Assembly (NCBI RefSeq): GCF_016904885.1
Contig: NZ_JADWYI010000001.1
Coordinates: forward strand, 2,170,001-2,234,000
Origin: Archangium primigenium
GTDB taxonomy: Bacteria; Myxococcota; Myxococcia; Myxococcales; Myxococcaceae
Direction of reading: 5' to 3'
DNA: 64,000 bases
The position numbers and the translations under genes were made by a program. Every line of letters starts with the position of its first letter. Positions within the stretch are counted from its first letter, which is position 1. A model generated the notes under the pieces. It was not told the DNA's origin. It saw nothing but the letters and a program-made list of their open reading frames with translations, and did no database searches. This document shows, piece by piece, positions 57,627 to 64,000 of this stretch.

Positions 57627-60600
57627 TCAGCCGCCGTGGACATTCACGATGTCGAAGCCGCCCGTGAGTCCGCCCCAGGTGCGCAGGCCGATCCGGCCGG
57701 AGGCGTACTGCGCATCGCGGCCGGTGCCCAGCGTCTGCCACGTCCCGCCGGGCTGCCAGACGCCCATCGTCAACGCATCGCCCTGCACCGAGAAGCGGAT
57801 GTTCATGTACTGGCCCGCGCCGGACGGCCAGGGGTAGAGGCCGCCAGCCAGGAGGGTCCACGTGCCGCCGTTGTTCTTCGACACCGCCCACGTGTAGCCG
57901 GCGCTCGTGCGCTTGAACTCCGCCTGGTAGTAGTGGGTCGCGTCCTGGGCCCGGGCGATCAGCGCGATGCCGGCGTTGAGGGGCGCGTTGTGGGCGAGCA
58001 CCGAGGCGTCCATCGTGTACGCCCGCCAGCCGGCACTGCCCCCGAGCGTGAGGTTGTCGCCGGTTCCGGTGGCGCAGTACTCGGTGGAGACGGGGCGGCA
58101 CAGCGACCAGGTGCCGAGCTGCGGCGACCACTGCTGGGTCGTGTTGCCCTCGAAGTCGTCCTGGAAGAGCCGGGGCTGCCAGGCCGGCTCCACCCGCCAG
58201 AGGTGATCGCTGGTGCCGTTGTCGCTGAACTGCACCACGTTGGCGCTGTCCGCCTTCGACATGCCGTCCACGCCCAGCACGAGCCCGCTGTGGCGGTTGA
58301 GGATCTTGAACTGTCCGCCGCCCGCGTCGACGAAGCGCCAGAGCTGATCGTTCGTCCCGCTGTCCTGGTGCTGCTGGATCCGCGCGCTCAGGGCCTGGGA
58401 GGCGCCCTGGACGGCGAGCACCAGGCCACTGTTGAGGTTGAGGACCTTGAACCAACCGCCGCCCGCGTCGACCAGCTCCCACTGGTGGTCCAGCGTCCCG
58501 TTGTCGGCGTACTGCTGCACCTGGGCGCTGTTGTCCTGGGACGCCGCGGCGATGCCCATGAGCTTGCCGCTGTTGACGTTCTGCAGGAGGAAGACGGGCG
58601 CCGACCAGACCTCGAACTCGCTGAGGCCCCAGCCGGTGCCGCCTCCGGCGTTGGGCGCGACCACGCGCAGCTGGGTCGTGGTCAGCGGCGGGAAGGTGAT
58701 GTGATTGACCGTGGTGGCCGTGGGCGCCGAGGGCGTGCGCGTCTGCCCGGGCACGCTCGCCCAGGCGCCGCCGGTCCAGTACTGCAAGTCATAGCTCCGG
58801 GGCGTGCGCACGCCCCCGCCGTCGTCATAGAAGTACAGCCGGACGTCCGAGGTGGTGATGGGGTGCTGGTACCTCACGCCGAAGTGATCGCTCGCCTGCG
58901 CGGTGGCGTAGGTCGTCCAGCGGGTGTTCTGGGGAATGCCGTTGCGGAAGACGAGGCCGTCGATCGCGTTCCAGGCGTTGTCCCCGGCGCCCCCGAACGT
59001 GTACGACGCGAACGGCTGCGCCTTGTAGGCGATGCGCTGGCCGTTGGCGGCGATGTTCACCTTGCCCCCGCCGTTGGACTGCACGAGCGGCGCGCCCACG
59101 GTGACGGTGACGGCGCCCAGGCCCGTCTGGGTGGCGACCCGCGCGCCATCCACGAAGACGTGCAGACCCACGCCCTGGCCGTAGCGCGTGCCCAGCCGGT
59201 CCCACAGCACGGTGACGTTGTGGCCGTGGTACGGGAGGTTCTCCAGCGCGAAGTAGTCCCAGGTCGCGGGGGCGAGCGGCTTGAGCGTCAGCGTGTCGTC
59301 GGCCTGGCCGCGCACGCCGAGGAGCCCGGAGATGACGTTGTCGGTGTAGGTCGAGTGGTTGTAGTCCTCGCTGTGCCCGGCGCCATCGTAGATCCACGTG
59401 TTGGCGTCGGCGTCGTGCGCCTCGGCGACGTAGGGGACGCCGTTCTTGTACTGCGTCGCCGCGTAGCCCCGGAGCAGTTGGACGTAGTTCGCGGCGGTGA
59501 TCGTCGTCTGGGCGGGATAGTCGATGAGCAGGTTGGCCAGACCCGTCAGGGTCTGCGAGGTCTCATAGGGCCAGGACGGGCCGGTCCAGCGGCAGCAGCC
59601 CTTGTTGGCCTCGTGGTTGAACCACTTGCTGCGCCGCTCGACGGTGGTGGGCCCGTAGGTCGCGGCGAAGCCCTGCGGATCGAGCAGCTGGGCGAACGCG
59701 GTGGCGTCCGAGGCCTGGGGCAGGTGGAACATCCACGGCACGAAGCCATGCTCCTCGCGCGTGCCGAGCAGGGTGTAGCCCGGGTTGTTGTCGCGGTGCA
59801 TGTGGTAATAGAAATTCCGGCTCGCGTCCCACAGCCGGGCCCGGGTCGCGGTCCTGAGCGCGTCCGCCCGGTTGTTGTACTCGGTGGTGGTGGCCGTGTC
59901 GCCCGCGAGCCCGGCGATCTGGGCGATGGCCCGCGCATCCCCATACTGATAGGCATTGAGGGTGGGCCGGTAGCCGGCTCCGCCGTGGTAGGGGTCCGGG
60001 CTCTCGTAGGACGCGGGCGTGAGCTCGGTGGCGTCCCAGACGGGCACCTGCCAGTAGAGGCCCAGCGTGGCATTGAAGTGGTTGTCCCAACCCCGGTACT
60101 GCTTGATCAGGTTGGGCAGCTGGGCGACCACGAACGCCTTGTCCCCGGTGACCAGGTAGTGCTGCCACACCGAGCTGGCGGCCCAGAAGCTGTACTCGTG
60201 GGCCCAGTCCGAGGTGTTCGGGTTCACCGACTCGACCATGGGCTTGGGGAACTGTCCGGGCCCCGCGAGCCAGTAGTTGATGACGTCCTTCACGTACTGC
60301 TGATCCCTCAGCCAGCGGCCCTCGTGGATGTGGTGCCCGGCCGCCGCGACGATGCCGCCGTAGGGCGCGCCGTAGAACACCGGCGTGAGGAACTCGTTGG
60401 ACAGGTAGCCGTACTCCGCGCCCGTGTAGACCAGGTGCTCCTTGTAGGTCTGCCAGCGGTAGTAATAGACCTCCTGGATCTGCCGGTCCGGCACCTCGAG
60501 GAAGGGGATGTTGGCCTCGAACCACGGCTTGTCGTTGATGCCGCCCAGGAGCGCGGTGTGATCGAGGAAGGCCGTGCCTCCCGTGGGATTGCGCGCGTAG

Positions 60601-60692
60601 ACGGTGGGCGCGTTGATCGCCCAGGCCGAACCCGCCACGCCAGCGGTCGTGGCGGCGAGCAGGGCGGCGGCGGCGATGCGAGGGGCGGGCAT
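57627..60692 (-). CDS. Secreted multidomain glycoside hydrolase with lectin and carbohydrate-binding domains
   Basis: This 1021-residue protein has a signal peptide cleaved near AWA-INAP (residue 24). The first 550 residues look like an (alpha/alpha)6-barrel glycosidase of the MGH1/GH63-like clan: DWAHEYSFWAASSVWQHYL, GCCRWTGPSWPYETSQTL and GHSEDYNHSTYTDNVISG. An F5/8 type C-like domain (near 570-697) follows, and then a ricin-type trefoil (near 700-830) with QxW-type DHQWELVDAG, DQLWRFVDAG and DHLWRVEP. A C-terminal LamG/DUF1080-like jelly roll begins at QDDFEGNTTQQW. AAAGGAG seven bases upstream fixes the start. It probably degrades external polysaccharide. The combination is common in actinobacteria. 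Confidence 0.87.
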   Translation of the reverse strand: MPAPRIAAAALLAATTAGVAGSAWAINAPTVYARNPTGGTAFLDHTALLGGINDKPWFEANIPFLEVPDRQIQEVYYYRWQTYKEHLVYTGAEYGYLSNEFLTPVFYGAPYGGIVAAAGHHIHEGRWLRDQQYVKDVINYWLAGPGQFPKPMVESVNPNTSDWAHEYSFWAASSVWQHYLVTGDKAFVVAQLPNLIKQYRGWDNHFNATLGLYWQVPVWDATELTPASYESPDPYHGGAGYRPTLNAYQYGDARAIAQIAGLAGDTATTTEYNNRADALRTATRARLWDASRNFYYHMHRDNNPGYTLLGTREEHGFVPWMFHLPQASDATAFAQLLDPQGFAATYGPTTVERRSKWFNHEANKGCCRWTGPSWPYETSQTLTGLANLLIDYPAQTTITAANYVQLLRGYAATQYKNGVPYVAEAHDADANTWIYDGAGHSEDYNHSTYTDNVISGLLGVRGQADDTLTLKPLAPATWDYFALENLPYHGHNVTVLWDRLGTRYGQGVGLHVFVDGARVATQTGLGAVTVTVGAPLVQSNGGGKVNIAANGQRIAYKAQPFASYTFGGAGDNAWNAIDGLVFRNGIPQNTRWTTYATAQASDHFGVRYQHPITTSDVRLYFYDDGGGVRTPRSYDLQYWTGGAWASVPGQTRTPSAPTATTVNHITFPPLTTTQLRVVAPNAGGGTGWGLSEFEVWSAPVFLLQNVNSGKLMGIAAASQDNSAQVQQYADNGTLDHQWELVDAGGGWFKVLNLNSGLVLAVQGASQALSARIQQHQDSGTNDQLWRFVDAGGGQFKILNRHSGLVLGVDGMSKADSANVVQFSDNGTSDHLWRVEPAWQPRLFQDDFEGNTTQQWSPQLGTWSLCRPVSTEYCATGTGDNLTLGGSAGWRAYTMDASVLAHNAPLNAGIALIARAQDATHYYQAEFKRTSAGYTWAVSKNNGGTWTLLAGGLYPWPSGAGQYMNIRFSVQGDALTMGVWQPGGTWQTLGTGRDAQYASGRIGLRTWGGLTGGFDIVNVHGG

Positions 60693-60840
60693 CGGGCACT
60701 CCTTTCGAGAACGGCGGGGACGGCGCGTGGATGCTGCGGCCCCTCTCGCTCGTGGGTCAAGGAATTCATGAATTGCGGACTTGTGAGGGCGCCGGGGACA
60801 CGACATCGTGCGCGGCCTCGTATGCGTGCCTGGGAGGCCG

Positions 60841-61257
60841 ATGGTGGAAGCGGGTTATGAGCTGGTGGTCGAGGTGCCCTCCGCGGAGGACTACCGGCGG
60901 TTGCGCGTCGTGTCGGGGTTGAGCCCCAAGAGCGCGGAGGCCGCGGCGGCGGGTCTGCCCCGCACCCTGTTCGCGGTGGTGATCAAGACCGGGGGGCAGG
61001 TGGTCGGCATGGGGCGGGTGGTGGGCGATGGCGGCTTGTTCTTCCAGGTCGTGGATATCGCCGTGGAGCCCCAGCACCAGGGCCGGGGGCTGGGCAAGGC
61101 GATCGTCGGCCGGCTCGTGGAGCACCTGCGCGCCACGGCCCCGGTGAGCGCCTACGTCAGCCTGATCGCCGATGGGGACGCCCACCGGCTCTACGAGCAG
61201 TTCGGCTTCAAGCCGACGGCCCCGGCCTCCATCGGCATGGCCTTCGTGGTCCGCTAG
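60841..61257 (+). CDS. GNAT-family N-acetyltransferase
   Basis: This 138-residue protein has the GNAT core: DIAVEPQHQGRGLGKAIVG as the acetyl-CoA loop (near residues 75-93) and RLYEQFGFKPT near the end. ATG 60841 has GGGAGG just upstream; a GTG at 60808 adds 11 residues but has none. It is divergent from the glycoside hydrolase, and the pirin gene follows 75 bases later. The acceptor substrate is unknown. Confidence 0.88.
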   Translation: MVEAGYELVVEVPSAEDYRRLRVVSGLSPKSAEAAAAGLPRTLFAVVIKTGGQVVGMGRVVGDGGLFFQVVDIAVEPQHQGRGLGKAIVGRLVEHLRATAPVSAYVSLIADGDAHRLYEQFGFKPTAPASIGMAFVVR

Positions 61258-61332
61258 CCCGCGCGCGCGCAACAGCGTGTTCCGTGTTTCGCGCCTGTTG
61301 GAGGACGCCTCCTTCCGTCTACCGTTCCGGCC

Positions 61333-62250
61333 ATGAGCACCTCTCCCTTGGAAGCGGCGGAAGTCGAACTCGTTCTCGCGGCACGCAGCTCGGACCTGGG
61401 CGGTGGCCTCCAGGTCCTGCGGGCCCTGCCCCAGGCCCGGCGCCGCATGGTGGGCCCCTTCGTGTTCCTCGATCAGATGGGCCCGGTGGACTTCGCGGCG
61501 GGCAGGGCCGCGGACGTGCGCATGCACCCACACATCGGCCTGTCCACCGTCACCTACCTCTTCGCGGGCGAGGGCGTGCACAAGGACACCGTGGGCAGCG
61601 TGCAGCGCATCCTCCCCGGCGACGTCAATTGGATGACCGCGGGCCGGGGCATCGCCCACTCCGAGCACATCACCCACGCCACGGGCGCGCCGGGGGGCCG
61701 GCTGTACGGCATCCAGATCTGGGTGGCCCTGCCCAAGGCCCACGAGGAGGTGGCGCCCGCCTTCGTGCACCACGCGGCGGCCACGCTGCCCGAGTTCGGG
61801 GAGGGCGGGGCGCGCATCCGCCTGGTGGCGGGCTCGCTCTTCGGCGAGCGCTCGCCGGTGAAGACGCACTCGGAGCTCTTCTACGCGGACGTGGCGCTGG
61901 AGCCCGGCGCGGTGCTGGGCCTGCCCACCGAGCACGAGGAGCGCGCCGTCTATGTGGTGGAGGGCGCGCTGGAGCTGAGCACGGGGACGCTCCCGCCCGG
62001 CCACATGGCGGTGTTCCAGCGCGGCGCCGAGGTGTGCCTGCGCGCGAGCGAGGGCGCCCGGGTGCTCTTGCTCGGGGGCGCGCCGCTGGACGGTCCCCGC
62101 CACATCTGGTGGAACTTCGTCTCCAGCTCCCAGGAGCGCATCGAGCAGGCCAAGGAGGACTGGCTCGCCCAGCGCTTCGGCCGCATCGAGGGGGCGACGG
62201 ACTTCATCCCCCTGCCGGGCTCGCCGCCGCCCCCCGTCAGCTATCCGTAG
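61333..62250 (+). CDS. Pirin-family protein
   Basis: This 305-residue bicupin protein has the metal-binding residues of pirins: HPHIGLSTVTYLF (two His near 65) and HSEH (near 109), with a Glu in the same strand. The family signature GPFVFLDQMGP and the GIQIWVALP strand are also present. Pirins bind iron; some have quercetinase activity and others regulate transcription or metabolism. The C-terminal cupin (VYVVEGALELSTG) is intact. It lies in the same direction as the acetyltransferase, and a sigma-54 candidate follows it. Confidence 0.93.
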   Translation: MSTSPLEAAEVELVLAARSSDLGGGLQVLRALPQARRRMVGPFVFLDQMGPVDFAAGRAADVRMHPHIGLSTVTYLFAGEGVHKDTVGSVQRILPGDVNWMTAGRGIAHSEHITHATGAPGGRLYGIQIWVALPKAHEEVAPAFVHHAAATLPEFGEGGARIRLVAGSLFGERSPVKTHSELFYADVALEPGAVLGLPTEHEERAVYVVEGALELSTGTLPPGHMAVFQRGAEVCLRASEGARVLLLGGAPLDGPRHIWWNFVSSSQERIEQAKEDWLAQRFGRIEGATDFIPLPGSPPPPVSYP

Positions 62251-62370
62251 CGCCTTCGCCGGGTGGCGGGCGTCCCGGATTTGTCAGCGCGGTGGACGAG
62301 AATTGTCACTGTTTGTCCGCGCCGGGGCGGGGCGGAGAGGAATAACAGGCGGTTGCCCGCCCGCCGGACG

Positions 62371-62386
62371 TGGCATGACGCGTGCT
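62371..62386 (+). promoter_or_regulatory. Candidate sigma-54 promoter upstream of the RCC1 gene
   Basis: TGGCATGACGCGTGCT has GG and GC exactly ten bases apart and matches most of the TGGCACG-N4-TTGCW consensus; the -12 T of TTGC is G here and the C of GGCAC is T. The transcript would start about 90 bases before the ATG at 62487. Myxobacteria use many sigma-54 promoters. No activator site is clear in the 236-base gap. Confidence 0.45.
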
Positions 62387-62486
62387 TCGTGGACGAGATG
62401 ACATGGCGTGGGCGTCTGGACCGCGTGGCCGAGGGCCGCGGGGGGAGATGTCTCGCCAGGTCACTCCCCCTTCCCACGAGCTCCGA

Positions 62487-64000
62487 ATGATCCGAGGACT
62501 GAAGTCCTGGTGTGTCTGTGTTTTGTCGTTGTCGGCGGGCCTGTCCGTGGCCGCTCCTTCACCCCTGCCCGAGGCGGAGGCCCTCGCGGCGGAGGCGGGC
62601 GCGCTGAAGGGCCGCGCGCCGGGTCGCGCGACCCTGGCGGTGGGGGCGGACCATTCGCTGGCGGTCGCCCTGGACGGCACGGTGTGGGCCTGGGGTGACA
62701 ACTCCATTCGTCAATTGGGGGTGTCGGACTCCTGGTCCGTGCGGACGCGGGCCGCGCCGACCCGGGTGCCGGGTTTGACGAACATCGTCTCCGTGGCGGC
62801 GGGTCAGTATCACAGTCTGGCCTTGGGCGCGGACGGCCGGGTCTGGTCCTGGGGCGACAACATGTTCGGACAGTCGGGTCAGGGGAGGATCGACACCTGC
62901 GTGTTTGGCTGCCTCCCCGCGCTCGTTCCAGACCTGTCGGGGGTGGTCGCCATCGCGGCCAACGGGGAGTATTCCCTGGCCTTGAAGGCCGATGGCAGTG
63001 TGTGGGGCTGGGGGGTCTCGTCTCACGCACAGCTCGGTGTCTATGAATGGGCGCTCTTCGAGCCCACCGCCATTCCGGGGGTCTCCGAGGTGACGTCCCT
63101 GGCGGCCGGCATGCGGCATGTGCTGGCCACCCGCCGGGATGGCGCGGTCTGGGCGTGGGGCGCCAATCACCTGGGTCAGCTGGGGCGTGGGGTCGTGCAC
63201 GGCCCGGGCTATCCCGGGCCCGTCCCGGGTTTCACGGGAGGGTCGTCCGTCGCGGCGGGTGAGTCCCACAGTCTGGCCTCGCGGTGGGACGGCTCGGTCT
63301 GGGCCTGGGGCCAGGGGTCGGTGGGAGAGTTGGGGTTGGGTGACCCGGCGACCGCGCCTCGGACCTCTGCCGTGCGCGTGCCCGGGCTCTCGCTCGTGCG
63401 GGACGTCGTGGCGCGGCAGCGCTCCAGCTTCGCGCTGCGGTGGGATGGAACGGTCTGGGGCTGGGGGCTCAACACCGGGCATCAGCTCGGGCACCTGCCG
63501 GCGGAGAACCAGGTCACGCCCGTGCGGCTCCAGGGGCTCCAGGGCATCGTGGAACTCGCGAGTGGGTCCGCGCATGGGCTGGCCCGTGACTGGACCCAGT
63601 CCGTGTGGGGCTGGGGCGATGACACCCAGGGCCGGGTGGGACTGGGCTCCGCGTGGCGGCTCGAGCCCGTCGTGCTGCCCGGGCTCCAGGACGTGGTCAA
63701 GACGGCGCCCTCGCTGGCGCTGCGCGCGGACGGCTCGGTCTGGTCCTGGGCGGAGGGCGCGCCGCCCGCGCGCGTCGCGGGGCTCACCCACGTCGTGGAT
63801 GTGGCGCGGTGGAATGGGGAGGGCCTGGCCGTGCGCGCGGATGGCTCGCTGTGGCGCTGGAGCGCGACCCAGGCGCCCCAGCCCGTGCCGGGTCTGTCCG
63901 ACATCGTGGCGCTGTCCGTCACCTCCCATGTGCTCGCCTTGGGCCGGGACGGACGGGTGTGGGCCTGGGGGTTCAACCAGTCGGGCCAGCTGGGCGACGG
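62487..64000 (+). CDS. RCC1-repeat secreted protein, cut by the window end
   Basis: The frame starts at ATG 62487 and is open to the end of the window (504 codons and more). A signal peptide begins MIRGLKSWCVCVLSLSAGL and is likely cleaved after SVAA. At least nine RCC1 repeats follow with little linker, for example DHSLAVALDGTVWAWGDNSI, QYHSLALGADGRVWSWGDNM and SHVLALGRDGRVWAWGFNQ. No lipobox is present, unlike the two RCC1 lipoproteins at 47-50 kb, and the repeats begin about 45 residues from the start. It is probably a secreted beta-propeller. The ribosome site (GAGC) is weak. Confidence 0.85.
   Translation, partial: MIRGLKSWCVCVLSLSAGLSVAAPSPLPEAEALAAEAGALKGRAPGRATLAVGADHSLAVALDGTVWAWGDNSIRQLGVSDSWSVRTRAAPTRVPGLTNIVSVAAGQYHSLALGADGRVWSWGDNMFGQSGQGRIDTCVFGCLPALVPDLSGVVAIAANGEYSLALKADGSVWGWGVSSHAQLGVYEWALFEPTAIPGVSEVTSLAAGMRHVLATRRDGAVWAWGANHLGQLGRGVVHGPGYPGPVPGFTGGSSVAAGESHSLASRWDGSVWAWGQGSVGELGLGDPATAPRTSAVRVPGLSLVRDVVARQRSSFALRWDGTVWGWGLNTGHQLGHLPAENQVTPVRLQGLQGIVELASGSAHGLARDWTQSVWGWGDDTQGRVGLGSAWRLEPVVLPGLQDVVKTAPSLALRADGSVWSWAEGAPPARVAGLTHVVDVARWNGEGLAVRADGSLWRWSATQAPQPVPGLSDIVALSVTSHVLALGRDGRVWAWGFNQSGQLGD

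Overview
The window is about 64 kb of very GC-rich DNA with strong third-position G/C bias. Its genes point to a myxobacterium of the Cystobacterineae type (Archangium, Cystobacter or Melittangium). The evidence is a fibro-slime protein with Myxococcus-type Cys-rich repeats, many lipoproteins, three RCC1-repeat proteins, and an Alternative Complex III fused into one operon with a caa3 oxidase. This placement comes from gene content only; there is no rRNA in the window. I see no tRNA, rRNA, CRISPR array, insertion sequence or prophage gene. Except for the first and last genes, which are cut by the window edges, all genes look intact.

Layout. 1-6 kb: a partial gene, an FAD monooxygenase, a fibro-slime lipoprotein, a fused PabA-PabB aminodeoxychorismate synthase and a convergent MarR regulator. 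6.5-15 kb: nucleic-acid enzymes, namely a metallophosphoesterase, a protein with two complete SF1 helicase modules, and a translationally coupled XPB helicase/Bax1 nuclease pair. Among them sit an orphan MbtH-like protein, a receiver lacking its phosphoacceptor, and an XRE regulator. 15-17.8 kb: hydrolase, Cys-cluster protein and acetyltransferase. 17.8-30.7 kb (all minus strand): actA-B-C-D-E-F, a small membrane protein, sco, coxB, coxA, coxC and coxD, tightly overlapping and ending at a strong terminator. This encodes a quinol-to-oxygen electron chain: ACIII oxidises quinol and passes electrons through cytochrome c domains to an A2-type caa3 oxidase. 31-40 kb: HNH endonuclease, SDR, an altered Gre factor, a PfpI-like protein, trpE-trpG behind a 63-nt inverted-repeat leader, a membrane spermidine-synthase-like protein, a 54-residue basic protein, and a PfpI/acyltransferase pair.

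40-52.8 kb (all minus strand): an unknown gene, a Cys-rich lipoprotein, and then a probable metal-acquisition operon (imelysin, di-heme DUF1111 oxidoreductase, second imelysin, HTTM/carboxylase-like membrane protein). A second operon lies just upstream, with two RCC1 lipoproteins and a second DUF1111 paralogue, and it ends at its own terminator. A tannase/feruloyl-esterase-like lipoprotein and a histidine phosphatase follow. 53-64 kb: an MMPL transporter and lipoprotein, a membrane histidine kinase, a large secreted multidomain glycoside hydrolase, a GNAT enzyme, a pirin, and an RCC1-repeat protein running off the end behind a candidate sigma-54 promoter.

The least conventional parts are the double helicase, the XPB-Bax1 pair beside degenerate signalling proteins, the RCC1/DUF1111/imelysin/HTTM region, and the structured leaders upstream of trpE, mbtH-like and actA. 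Start codons were chosen from Shine-Dalgarno sequences, signal peptides and overlaps. Functions come from motif recognition by eye, without database searches.
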